The notes below the pieces were generated by a model that searched no databases, was not told the DNA's origin, and saw only the letters and a program-made list of their open reading frames with translations. A DNA stretch of 64,000 nucleotides from Bacillus sonorensis NBRC 101234 = KCTC 13918 (lineage in GTDB: Bacteria > Bacillota > Bacilli > Bacillales > Bacillaceae), in assembly GCF_001592005.1 (NCBI RefSeq), contig NZ_BCVZ01000020.1:1-64000 (forward strand), given 5' to 3'. Of this stretch, positions 7,450-16,330 are shown one piece after another. Position 1 is the stretch's first letter, and each line of letters starts with the position of its first letter. The translations under genes were made by a program, and so were the position numbers.

Positions 7450-7501
7450 TTCCACATTTGACGAATAAAACAAGGAAAAATGCGATCAAGGGGATGAAAA
7501 A

Positions 7502-8422
7502 ATGGATGAACATCAATATATTCTGGAAACGAGACAATTAACCAAAACATACCGTAAAACAGATGTTGTGAAAAACGTGAATTTGTGCATTCAAGAGGGA
7601 GAAATTTATGGCTTCCTCGGTCCAAACGGTGCGGGAAAAACGACGACGATTCGCATGCTGCTCGGACTCATCAACCCGACAAAAGGCGAAACGAGAATCT
7701 TTGGGAAGGACTTGAAAAGCAATCGGCTCGACATTCTGCGAAACGTCGGTTCACTTGTGGAATCGCCGTCATATTATCCTCATCTCACAGGCGAGGAGAA
7801 TCTGGAGGCGATCCGGAAGATACTGAATGTTCCGAAGTCTAATATTGACGATGTGCTTGAGATGGTCAGATTGACGAAAATGGCGGACAAGAAAGCGGGA
7901 GAATATTCGCTCGGCATGAAGCAGCGCTTAGGCATAGCTGCAGCGCTGCTCGGATATCCGAAACTCGTCATTCTCGATGAACCAACAAACGGATTGGATC
8001 CGGCGGGAATCCTTGAAATACGCGAGCTCATCCTCAGACTGCCGTCCGATTACGGCATTACCGTCATGATCTCCTCGCATTTGCTTTCTGAAATTGAACA
8101 AGTAGCCACCCAGGTAGGAATCATCGCCAACGGAGAAATGCTCTTTCAAGACGCGATCGGAGAGCTCCGTTCGAAGGCCGATACAAAGATTGTATTTTCG
8201 ACAAGTGACACGGACGGGGCGTTAGACATTTTCTCGCGTGAGGGCGTAGAGGCAGTTAAAACACAGCGCGGCCTGATGATTGAGGACAGGACTGATATGG
8301 AAATTTCCCGGCTCGCCAGAAAACTCTTTGAAAATGAGATTGACATCTTCCGAATTTACGACGAATCGAAATCACTTGAAGATATCTTCCTCGACATAAC
8401 TAAAGGGGGAGAAACACTGTGA
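7502..8422 (+). CDS. LanF/BcrA-like ABC transporter ATPase, immunity module 1
   Basis: The 306-residue ATPase has Walker A GPNGAGKT (40-47), signature LGMKQ (137-141), Walker B LVILDEP (155-161) and switch His193. The Q-loop position carries Glu87 (LVESPSYY) instead of Gln. This E-loop is a known hallmark of LanF proteins, which power LanFEG expulsion of lantibiotics from the producer's membrane. The C-terminal 80 residues are the accessory region typical of this subfamily. Start: ATG 7502 after AAGGGGATG. It is followed by two permease genes, the first starting inside its stop codon. It is clearly paralogous to the ATPase at 10150-11055. Confidence 0.9.
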   Translation: MDEHQYILETRQLTKTYRKTDVVKNVNLCIQEGEIYGFLGPNGAGKTTTIRMLLGLINPTKGETRIFGKDLKSNRLDILRNVGSLVESPSYYPHLTGEENLEAIRKILNVPKSNIDDVLEMVRLTKMADKKAGEYSLGMKQRLGIAAALLGYPKLVILDEPTNGLDPAGILEIRELILRLPSDYGITVMISSHLLSEIEQVATQVGIIANGEMLFQDAIGELRSKADTKIVFSTSDTDGALDIFSREGVEAVKTQRGLMIEDRTDMEISRLARKLFENEIDIFRIYDESKSLEDIFLDITKGGETL

Positions 8423-9126
8423 TCTCTGAACTGTTGAAATCTGAAATTCTGAAGATCAGAAAACTGACATGGGTAATCGTCATTTTCGGCCCACTCGGAG
8501 TCGTCGCGATGCAAGGGGCCAATTATGCGCTCCGCTTTGATTACCTCATGTCGCGGAACCCGGATAAATGGCTGTTCCTGCTTGAAAACATCCATGCCTA
8601 CTGGCCGCCTGCCCTCCTTCTCGGAACAACGATGATCAACTCGCTGCTCGCGGGAATGGAACATCATGCAAATATGTGGAAGAAACTCTTTTCCCTCCCC
8701 GTTAAACAATGGAAAGTGTACCAGTCCAAGATTATCATCATTATCACCATGATGCTGATCTCGACAGCTATACTTCCTGCGGGCACATATGTGCTCGGCA
8801 GACTGCTTGGATTTTCGGAGACATTTCCGCTCGGGGATGCGTTGATGATGAGCTTTTATACATTATTTGCAGCACTACCTTTCGTTTTTTTACAGTTTTG
8901 GCTCTCAGTGAAATATTCCAATCAAGGAATCGCTTTGACAATCGGCATCGCAAGTGCAGTGTTTATCATGTATGCTTACGGACTGCCTGAGTGGATGCCA
9001 TGGAAATGGCCATTGTTAATAGATGGTATAGGGAAAAGCACCCTCTCAGTCATAAAGGGATTGGCCGTGGGACTGCTCATCTATTTATTTGCCTTGTTAT
9101 CCCTATCACGAAAGGATGTCGCATAG
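8419..9126 (+). CDS. LanE/LanG-like ABC permease, module 1, first subunit
   Basis: The 235-residue protein has about six membrane segments and a short cytosolic N-terminus (MISELLKSEILKIRK). This is the ABC-2 permease layout of LanE/LanG subunits. It begins with GTG at 8419 in a GTGA overlap with the upstream ATPase stop, so the two are translationally coupled. The segment GMEHHANMWKKLFSLPVKQWKVY has counterparts in all four permeases of the island. It should pair with the next permease and the ATPase at 7502-8422 in one exporter. Substrate is unknown. Confidence 0.8.
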   Translation: MISELLKSEILKIRKLTWVIVIFGPLGVVAMQGANYALRFDYLMSRNPDKWLFLLENIHAYWPPALLLGTTMINSLLAGMEHHANMWKKLFSLPVKQWKVYQSKIIIIITMMLISTAILPAGTYVLGRLLGFSETFPLGDALMMSFYTLFAALPFVFLQFWLSVKYSNQGIALTIGIASAVFIMYAYGLPEWMPWKWPLLIDGIGKSTLSVIKGLAVGLLIYLFALLSLSRKDVA

Positions 9127-9127
9127 T

Positions 9128-9868
9128 ATGTTCTATCAACTATTGAACTCGGAGTGGCTGAAACTAAAAAATTCAAAAATCTGGTTTATCGTGCTCTCCA
9201 GTCCAGCCCTTTCCGCTGTCATCGGTTTTTTCCCGCTCTTCAGCATTGGCTCGAGCAAATGGCTTGCACTGAGCACACAAATGATCCTTACGCACAGTGC
9301 GCTGTTTTTGCCATTGTTGACAGGTGTACTTGCCGCTCTACTGTGCAGTAACGAGCATGCCCACGGCGGATGGAAGCAGCTGTTGACCCTGCCGGTGAGC
9401 AGGGTTCAAGTGTACGCTGCCAAATATGTCATCATCATGATCTTGCTGCTATTCACGCAGCTGTTTTTCCTGATCGGCGTCTGGTTTGTGGGAAGCGTTC
9501 AAGGATTCGGCTCTCCGTTCCCCTGGTACAGCCTGGTCATGAGCTGCCTTATGGGATGGCTGTCGTGCCTTCCGCTTGCCGCCCTTCAGTTTTGGCTTGC
9601 GACCTATTTTAAAAGCTTTGCCGGTCCAAGCACCGTCAATGTAATGCTGACATTGACGGCTATCCTCATTGCCAACTCGGAGCTGTTGGGACCTCTTTAT
9701 CCTTGGTCTCATCCAATGCTCAGCATGACACAGGCTTTTTCAGCTGCTATGGGCGGAGATGCTGGCTTTTTGGCGAATGAATCAGCTTTTTATCCGACGC
9801 TGATTGTCAGCTTCGTTGCATTCATCGGCGGCGGTGCTTTATATTTTCACAAAAAGGAATGGACATAG
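9128..9868 (+). CDS. LanE/LanG-like ABC permease, module 1, second subunit
   Basis: The 246-residue protein has about six membrane segments and the same N-terminal pattern as its neighbour (LNSEWLKLKNSKIW). The conserved cytosolic piece NEHAHGGWKQLLTLPVSR follows the second segment. The start is ATG at 9128, two bases after the previous stop; an upstream ATG at 9089 would overlap the previous gene and has no better ribosome binding site. LanE and LanG are usually two different permeases in one complex, which fits this pair. Assigning one as E and the other as G is not possible from sequence alone. Confidence 0.8.
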   Translation: MFYQLLNSEWLKLKNSKIWFIVLSSPALSAVIGFFPLFSIGSSKWLALSTQMILTHSALFLPLLTGVLAALLCSNEHAHGGWKQLLTLPVSRVQVYAAKYVIIMILLLFTQLFFLIGVWFVGSVQGFGSPFPWYSLVMSCLMGWLSCLPLAALQFWLATYFKSFAGPSTVNVMLTLTAILIANSELLGPLYPWSHPMLSMTQAFSAAMGGDAGFLANESAFYPTLIVSFVAFIGGGALYFHKKEWT

Positions 9869-9891
9869 AAATTGATCAATGGGGGACAGGT

Positions 9892-10125
9892 ATGAATGCA
9901 GAAAACAAACAGAAAAAAAAACTGACGAACCGGCTTCCGGAATGGCGGGCGCGCACCAAGATGACCCAGCAGCAATTAGCGGAACGGGCAGGTGTGAGCA
10001 GGCAAACAATCATCTCAATTGAAAAAATGAAATACACCCCTTCCCTCACGCTCGCATTTGAAATTGCACATGCGTTCGGCTGTTCGATCGATGATGTATT
10101 TGAATACAAAAAAGAAGATGTGTAA
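9892..10125 (+). CDS. Small Cro/CI-type HTH regulator inside the immunity operon
   Basis: The 77-residue protein is almost entirely an HTH_3 domain. The helix-turn-helix lies at about 24-45 (MTQQQLAERAGVSRQTIISI), after a basic N-terminal arm KKKLTNRLPEWR. Length and motif SIEKMKYTPSLTLAFEIA match the short YozG-like regulators found with bacteriocin-immunity ABC transporters, including the LanX type. The start is ATG at 9892 after GGGGGACAGG, not an earlier in-frame start that would overlap the permease. It lies exactly between the two transporter modules and probably binds the twin palindromes at 7072-7108; this is inferred. Confidence 0.85.
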   Translation: MNAENKQKKKLTNRLPEWRARTKMTQQQLAERAGVSRQTIISIEKMKYTPSLTLAFEIAHAFGCSIDDVFEYKKEDV

Positions 10126-10149
10126 CGAAATAGAAAGGAGCGACGATTC

Positions 10150-11055
10150 TTGATCATCGAAACGAAAGGCGTGACGAAAACATACAACCGCATCGATGTC
10201 GTGAAAGATGCCGGTTTGCTGGTTCCGGAAGGAGAAGTATACGGATTCCTCGGTCCTAATGGCTCAGGAAAAACAACGATGATGCGGATGTTGATGGGCT
10301 TGATCCGCCCCGATTCCGGTGAGATTCTTGTGTTTGGAAATAGAATGCCTGATAACCGGATTTCAATTCTAGCCAAGACGGGCGCCCTGATTGAAAAGCC
10401 CTCCTACTATGAACATCTGGACGGACGCGATAATTTACGTATACTGGCCACCCTGCGCGGAATCTCAGACAACAGGGCTATCGACTGGGCGCTTGAAAGA
10501 GTCGGTCTGCACCGCGTCGGGTCTAAAAAAGTAAAGTCATATTCACTCGGCATGAAGCAGCGGCAAGGCATTGCCAGCGCGATTCTTCACAACCCCAGGC
10601 TCCTGCTGCTCGATGAGCCGACAAACGGATTGGATCCTGAGGGGATCCATGAAATACGGGAGCTAATCCGCGAACTGCCGAAAAAAGAAGGTGCCACTGT
10701 TCTTGTATCGAGCCATCTTCTTGGAGAGGTCGAGCAAATGGCAAATCGGATAGGTGTCATTTACCATGGAAACCTTCTGTTTCAAGGAGAAATGGCGACA
10801 TTGCTCTCCGATCAAAAATCTAGTTGCATCATCCGCTCGACTGAAAGCGGAAAAATCATCGATATTCTGCGCGAACATGGCTTAGAGACCCGCATTGACC
10901 GGGCCGAGCAAGTGCAAGTTTCTGGAGCAGTAAAAGACAAAATAGAAGGCATTTTGATTGAAAATGAAATAACCGATTTTCATATAAACGAATCTCCAGG
11001 GACGCTGGAAGAAGCCTATCTACAGCTAATCCGTTCCTCCGAGGTGTCTGTATGA
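10150..11055 (+). CDS. LanF/BcrA-like ABC transporter ATPase, immunity module 2
   Basis: The 301-residue ATPase has Walker A GPNGSGKT (35-42), signature LGMKQ (133-137), Walker B LLLLDEP and switch His189. As in module 1, the Q-loop glutamine is replaced by Glu (Glu82 in LIEKPSYY), the LanF E-loop. The start is TTG at 10150, about nine bases after AAAGGAG. It is plainly paralogous to the module 1 ATPase but diverged throughout, so the duplication is old or the two were acquired separately. Module 2 may handle a different peptide, such as the second component of a two-peptide lantibiotic. Confidence 0.9.
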   Translation: MIIETKGVTKTYNRIDVVKDAGLLVPEGEVYGFLGPNGSGKTTMMRMLMGLIRPDSGEILVFGNRMPDNRISILAKTGALIEKPSYYEHLDGRDNLRILATLRGISDNRAIDWALERVGLHRVGSKKVKSYSLGMKQRQGIASAILHNPRLLLLDEPTNGLDPEGIHEIRELIRELPKKEGATVLVSSHLLGEVEQMANRIGVIYHGNLLFQGEMATLLSDQKSSCIIRSTESGKIIDILREHGLETRIDRAEQVQVSGAVKDKIEGILIENEITDFHINESPGTLEEAYLQLIRSSEVSV

Positions 11056-11750
11056 AAAGCGTTTTTGCAGCCGAGTGGCGGAAACAAAGGCCGGCAGCCC
11101 TCCTGCTGCCATTATGTTCCGGACCGCTCCTGATTTTTGCGGCCTGTTGGACAGTGATGCTCTATTTGACAAAAAACGGGCGAACCGCGGAACAGGCCTT
11201 CACCGTCCTTTATGAGCTTTGCACCTTGACTTGGAGCTATCTCATCATCTTTGTGGTGATGATGTTCACCTTGTTAGTGAGCGGGGTTGAGCACAAATCG
11301 GGAATGTGGCCCGTTCTCCTTTCCACTCCGCATGCAAAGTGGAAGCATTTTTTTGTAAAAGTTATTCTAGCCACCTTACTTGTCCAGCTATTCGGTTTGA
11401 TCCTGTGGCTGCTGATGGGCGGACTAGGCTTCATATTCGGAGAGACATTCCCTGAACCATTGCTCTACACGGCATTTCTGTTTGCACTTCCTTTTGTTGT
11501 CTTTCAGACGTCTGCATCAGTCGTGGTTGAAAATCCGTATATTTCCGTCAGCATCGGGATGGCGGTTTTCCTCTTTCATGCTGTGCTGCCTTATTGGTGG
11601 CTCCCATGGGGGCCGCTTGCTGAACTGTTGCAGGCCGGAACACAGGCAAACAGCTTATTACCAGTTCTCATGCTGGTGTCGACACTGGGGTACGGCATGT
11701 TATCTTTACTGACTTTTTACCAAAAAACTTTTTCTTCCGGAGGTGAGTGA
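11052..11750 (+). CDS. LanE/LanG-like ABC permease, module 2, first subunit
   Basis: The 232-residue polytopic protein has about six membrane segments. The cytosolic motif GVEHKSGMWPVLLSTPHAKWKHF corresponds to those in the module 1 permeases. It starts with ATG at 11052, overlapping the ATPase stop by four bases (ATGA). With the next gene and the ATPase at 10150 it would form a second LanFEG-type exporter. The two modules share gene order, which supports duplication of a whole ATPase-permease-permease set. Confidence 0.8.
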   Translation: MKSVFAAEWRKQRPAALLLPLCSGPLLIFAACWTVMLYLTKNGRTAEQAFTVLYELCTLTWSYLIIFVVMMFTLLVSGVEHKSGMWPVLLSTPHAKWKHFFVKVILATLLVQLFGLILWLLMGGLGFIFGETFPEPLLYTAFLFALPFVVFQTSASVVVENPYISVSIGMAVFLFHAVLPYWWLPWGPLAELLQAGTQANSLLPVLMLVSTLGYGMLSLLTFYQKTFSSGGE

Positions 11751-11751
11751 A

Positions 11752-12510
11752 ATGGCAAGCTTTCAGCAGGCGTTTTCGGCAGAATGGATCAAAATTAGAA
11801 AAATGAAAATCTGGCTGATGATCATTATCCTAGTTGCCCTGCCTGTCATCTACGGATGGATTATTCATACAAAAATCATGATTGGAAAGTACGATTACAA
11901 TGAGGCGAATTCTTGGCAGATGCTGCTGATGATGACCCAGATGTTTTATGGTACGGTCTTCTTTCCGATTATCATCTCCCTGATTACGGGCACAATGTCC
12001 AAATACGAAAAACAAGCAAACAATTGGGAGCATTTGCTGATGATTCCTGCAAAGGGAACAGTGTTCTTTTTAAGCAAGATGGCTTGGACCGTAATCATCA
12101 TTCTGTCCGCACAATTGCTGATGTTCGGTTTGCAGATTGTCCTTGGCTATGCTTCTGGATATACGGACCAAATCCCGATAGGCACTTACTTATCGGCCGT
12201 AATCCTTGGAACGGCCGGGGCAATCAGTCTCGGAACGCTACTGTTCTATTTTTATCTGCGAATGAAATCCGCTCGGACGGCCCTGATGATCAGCATATTC
12301 TTAAGTTTCCCCTCCTTCTTGGCCTTTTCGAACAATACGGACTCGTTGATTCCAGTCCTTTATCCATGGGCACTGCCGCTCTATGGGATGACAAATGTAT
12401 ATGCCGGCACCGACAGGCTGGCAGTATTTTTTATCGTCTGCGTCGCGATGACAGCGATCTTCTCGCTGCTCAGCATTAAAAAGTTGAATAACAGAACCTT
12501 TTATTCATGA
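11752..12510 (+). CDS. LanE/LanG-like ABC permease, module 2, second subunit
   Basis: The 252-residue protein has about six membrane segments and an N-terminus FSAEWIKIRKMKIW shared in style with the other permeases of the island. The start is ATG at 11752, placed correctly after GGAGGTGAG; a GTG nine bases earlier lies inside that site and is not used. The previous gene ends one base before it. It closes the transporter operon. No clear terminator lies between this gene and the subtilase that follows after 78 bp, so read-through is likely. Confidence 0.8.
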   Translation: MASFQQAFSAEWIKIRKMKIWLMIIILVALPVIYGWIIHTKIMIGKYDYNEANSWQMLLMMTQMFYGTVFFPIIISLITGTMSKYEKQANNWEHLLMIPAKGTVFFLSKMAWTVIIILSAQLLMFGLQIVLGYASGYTDQIPIGTYLSAVILGTAGAISLGTLLFYFYLRMKSARTALMISIFLSFPSFLAFSNNTDSLIPVLYPWALPLYGMTNVYAGTDRLAVFFIVCVAMTAIFSLLSIKKLNNRTFYS

Positions 12511-12588
12511 TAGCCTGATAAAAAAGCCAATAAAAACTACTAACTTCTCGGCGAATTCAACATGTACGGTAGGCTGGGAGGAAAAATC

Positions 12589-13992
12589 ATGAACATAAAA
12601 CGAATTCACATATTATTATTGTGCCTGCTCGTCGTGATCGTCTTTGCCCTGCCCGAGCAGGCTTCCGCTAATAACAGTCAACTTGATAGATATACGATTT
12701 ACCTAGAGAGCCCAGCCCATCACGATGATTGGGTGAAGACACTTATTGAACGAAACATAAAACTTGTATACTCAGTCGAAGAAATCGGGCTTTATCAGAT
12801 AGAAGGCAGACAAAAAGAGGTTCAAGAACTGGCGGCTGAAATAAACTACATAAACAGCCATAACCAATCTGTAGCCATGCAGCCTGCCTCACTGCATAAC
12901 ACTGCTCCGGCGGAGGCGACGATATTTGGGGGCACCCCTACTCTATGGGACGACTTCCAATGGGATATGAGAAAAGCGACCAATAATGGACAGACTTATC
13001 AAATCACCGAAGGAAGCAAAAACACAATCGTGGGTATCATTGATTCCGGAATTGACATGAACCATCCAGATTTGAAAGAAAACATCCTCTCCGTCCGAAA
13101 CTTTGTGCCTAAAGGGGGACTGAGAGGACAGGAACCATATGAAAAGGGTGATATAAACGACAGCACAGATTACCTGGGACACGGAACATTTGTAGCCGGT
13201 CAAATTGCGGCAAATGGATTGATGAAAGGGATCGCACCAGAAACAGGAATCAGATCTTACAGAGTATTCGGCGGGAAAAGCGCTGACACAGTCTGGATTA
13301 TTGATGCGATCATCCAAGCGGCGATCGATGATGTCGATATTATCAACGTCAGCTTCGGTACATTTCTTGTAAAACAAAATCGGAAGAACAAACAAATGCC
13401 TGATACGGATGATCTGGCTGAAATTAAAGCTTTTAAAAAAGCAGTCTCGTTTGCCCATAAAAAGGGCAGTGCCGTTGTAGCCTCAATTGGAAATGAAGGC
13501 CTTGACTTGAAAGACAAAAATGCCGTATTTGAATATTGGCGAAGTACCAAACAGGAGGACTTATCGGCAGACGGCAAAGTCATTTTGATTCCGGCCCAAT
13601 TGCCGAATGTCGTCACCGTTTCCTCAATAGGTCCAAGCGGAATGAGATCCGTCTTTTCCAATTATGGAAAAAATGTCGTCGACATTGCAGCCGATGGAGG
13701 CGATCTCCGTCTTTTAAATGAAGTGGGCGAGGATCGATATTACGGAGAAGGACTGTTCAGGCAGGAATACATTCTCGGTGCAGCTCCCGGAGTAACCTAT
13801 ACATTCTCAATAGGCACTTCGATCGCGGCCCCAAAAGTATCCGGCGCTCTGGCCCTTCTGATTGATCAGAAACAATTGCATGACAAACCAGACAAAGCTG
13901 TTAAAATCCTGTTAAAAAATGCTGATCGGAACGCTGACAAAATAGACACCGGTGCGGGAGTATTAAATGTCTATCGAGCATTGACTGATTGA
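12589..13992 (+). CDS. LanP-like secreted subtilisin-family protease
   Basis: The 467-residue S8 protease has a signal peptide (cleavage likely after ASA, residue 27) and a propeptide (about 28-115). The catalytic domain holds Asp152 (IIDSG), His198 (LGHGT), oxyanion Asn302 (SIGNEG) and Ser411 (SIGTSIA). The run QWDMRKATNNG and GSKNTIVGIIDSGID resemble LanP leader peptidases (NisP/EpiP/LicP type). No LPXTG anchor is present, so it should be secreted. Start: ATG 12589, seven bases after GGGAGG. No lanthipeptide precursor is encoded in the window, so its substrate must lie elsewhere or be lost. An ordinary extracellular subtilase is the alternative. Confidence 0.85.
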   Translation: MNIKRIHILLLCLLVVIVFALPEQASANNSQLDRYTIYLESPAHHDDWVKTLIERNIKLVYSVEEIGLYQIEGRQKEVQELAAEINYINSHNQSVAMQPASLHNTAPAEATIFGGTPTLWDDFQWDMRKATNNGQTYQITEGSKNTIVGIIDSGIDMNHPDLKENILSVRNFVPKGGLRGQEPYEKGDINDSTDYLGHGTFVAGQIAANGLMKGIAPETGIRSYRVFGGKSADTVWIIDAIIQAAIDDVDIINVSFGTFLVKQNRKNKQMPDTDDLAEIKAFKKAVSFAHKKGSAVVASIGNEGLDLKDKNAVFEYWRSTKQEDLSADGKVILIPAQLPNVVTVSSIGPSGMRSVFSNYGKNVVDIAADGGDLRLLNEVGEDRYYGEGLFRQEYILGAAPGVTYTFSIGTSIAAPKVSGALALLIDQKQLHDKPDKAVKILLKNADRNADKIDTGAGVLNVYRALTD

Positions 13993-14031
13993 GTGTGCGA
14001 AACTAAAAAGTTTCCCCCTTCCCTTTGAAAA

Positions 14032-14065
14032 AGCAAAAGAACTCATCGGTTCTTTTGCTCTTTTT
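14032..14065 (+). terminator. Terminator of the immunity/LanP operon
   Basis: A perfect 11-bp stem, AGCAAAAGAAC with its complement around the loop TCATCG, is followed by CTTTTT. It lies 40 bases after the subtilase stop. Confidence 0.88.
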
Positions 14066-14328
14066 ATAGCTGGACCATTATTTTAAGCCCGTTTTCACAC
14101 ATCATCCGGGGGCTATACCCTCTCGCTGCCCTCCCTCTCCTCAACAGCCTCAATAAACGTTTACAGCTCCGCTAAGAGGTCAAAGGACCAAGCACAACCA
14201 AAACCCATTAAACCATTTTCAGAAGGCTGAGAACCGTCTTTTAAAGGCTTTTCTATGTCTGCTATCTTATACAATCGTCGTGGCCTCCAATCAAATGATT
14301 TGAGAGCATTTAACATGCTATATTTACG
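14066..14328. other. Non-coding stretch at the right side of the island
   Basis: No frame on either strand has a ribosome binding site with more than a few dozen codons. I looked specifically for a short cysteine- and Ser/Thr-rich lantibiotic precursor and found none. The sequence appears degenerate. Confidence 0.6.
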
Positions 14329-14470
14329 TTTTTAAAACTGAGGTGCACGGGTACGTTCTTTTATTCGCATTGCGAGTCAGAAGTCGAGCGCGTTTTTAGA
14401 ATTGAACGGTATTCCGGATCTGCTTCAAGTAAAAATGAAAAATAAACGCCGGAAAATCCAATTGACCAGT
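14329..14470 (-). pseudogene. Decayed second copy of the rpsI 3' end
   Basis: About 140 bases repeat the end of the real rpsI gene (15321 to about 15490) in the same orientation, with substitutions and a gap of roughly 20 bases. A 28-base block is identical (14402-14429 and 15425-15452), and both copies share ACTGAGGTGCACGG and GCGAGTCAGAAG-like pieces. The copy is frame-broken and has no start, so it cannot encode S9. It marks a duplication or insertion event at the 3' end of rpsI. The sequence between the copies holds only the broken DinB gene. Confidence 0.8.
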
Positions 14471-14541
14471 TTCCTTTTATGCAGTTTGAAGCCGATTTTC
14501 AGAAGAAGGAAAAGTCCGAACAGATAAAGAGAGGTGAGGCA

Positions 14542-15011
14542 ATGAATGGATTGTTTCAATATAATTGGCAGGTTCGCAATGAAGGGTTTGACTGGTGCTT
14601 GCATCAGTCACAGGAGGAACTCGAAAAGAGGCGTTCAGGCGGTATGGAGAGCATTTTGATAAACCTGTTTCATATTGTCGATGTTGAGGTGAGCTGGATC
14701 TACGCCATTTTATAAAAGCCGGACTTCAACCCTAATTTTTCCGATTACAAGACGATTCAGCAAATCATTGAAACATATCGCCCCGAAGAAGTTGAAAACG
14801 TGGTTTTCGAATTTACCAGCGCAGCCGAAAAAAACTGGTTAAAGCGTCTTGGTCTGAAGAAGCATACACGTAAGGTGATATTTTAAGGCACTTGATCGCC
14901 CATAAAATTCACCATATCGGACAAATTTCTGTCTGGGCAGGGGAGATGAACAGTGTTCCGGTATCCGCTTCGTATGTAGAACGGCGGATTTCTAATGATA
15001 CACGTGAATGA
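14542..15011 (+). pseudogene. DinB-family (DUF664-like) protein, broken
   Basis: The gene starts with ATG 14542 after GAGAGGTGAGG and encodes a DinB four-helix-bundle protein similar to B. subtilis YjoA (HIVDVEVSWIYAI, then KPDFNPNFSDYKTIQQI). An in-frame TAA at 14713-14715 interrupts it, and a one-base shift near 14884-14889 is needed to reach the conserved end HLIAHKIHHIGQISVWAGEM. The family's metal-binding histidines are still recognisable. DinB proteins are metal-dependent and some act in thiol transfer. It lies between the two rpsI copies and is decaying together with one of them. Confidence 0.75.
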
Positions 15012-15274
15012 GGAGAGCTAAAGAAATAGGCTCTTGGTTGAGATGCCGCACTCATTACTGCTCTCCAAACCTGCTTCATAATAACGGGTGCAGCTGTGAA
15101 AAAGGTGCATTTAGCTAATAAGAATACATCGGATATTAAATATACCTAAATGAAGCTTCATCTTCACAAAATAACAATGGGTAAGTATTAAGGAAGTCTA
15201 GCAGCGCTTAGTTCACTCTGATATACAAATCCCACTAAAAGAAAAAAGGTGTGGTCAAAGCTCTTTTCAGACAT
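15012..15274. other. Non-coding stretch between DinB remnant and rpsI
   Basis: I see no supported gene or RNA here. Frames are short and lack ribosome binding sites. The rpsI terminator begins at its right end. Confidence 0.6.
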
Positions 15275-15303
15275 AAAAAACCCCCAAGCATAAAGCTTGA
15301 GGG
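15275..15303 (-). terminator. Terminator of the rplM-rpsI operon
   Basis: On the minus strand CCCTCAAGC pairs with GCTTGGGGG around a TTTAT loop and is followed by six T residues, 18 bases after the rpsI stop. Confidence 0.9.
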
Positions 15304-15320
15304 TCTTTGAAACGCCATAA

Positions 15321-16181
<861 letters not shown>

Positions 16182-16222
16182 CTAAATGGATCTGCCATTT
16201 TCAATAAACTTCAATTACGTTC

Positions 16223-16270
16223 TATTTCAAAACACAATAAGTTTCCGGGGCTTATCGTGGGGTTGAAATA
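16223..16270 (-). ncRNA. L13 leader (autoregulatory mRNA element)
   Basis: The rplM leader folds into an outer stem TATTTCAA/TTGAAATA and an inner stem CACGATAAG/CTTATTGTG, with a CCCCGGAAA loop, about 50 bases before the rplM start. Position and two-stem form match the L13 leader family of Bacillales, in which excess L13 is thought to repress its own operon. Confidence 0.75.
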
Positions 16271-16283
16271 CATACCATATGAT

Positions 16284-16312
16284 ATCTTATAACTTTCTGT
16301 ACTCGCTGTCAA
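16284..16312 (-). promoter_or_regulatory. Sigma-A promoter of rplM-rpsI
   Basis: TTGACA (16307-16312) and TAAGAT (16284-16289) are 17 bp apart on the minus strand, directly upstream of the L13 leader and 19 bp after the truA stop. Confidence 0.8.
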
Positions 16313-16330
16313 GAAAATGTTACACCTGGT

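Noticed and set aside
12562..12588. Earlier ATG start for the subtilase
   Set aside because: GGGAGG lies between this ATG and the one at 12589, and the later start gives a proper signal peptide.
14066..14541. Possible lantibiotic precursor gene downstream of the LanP-like protease
   Set aside because: Both strands were read for a short Ser/Thr/Cys-rich peptide with a ribosome site; none was found, and part of this DNA is the rpsI remnant.
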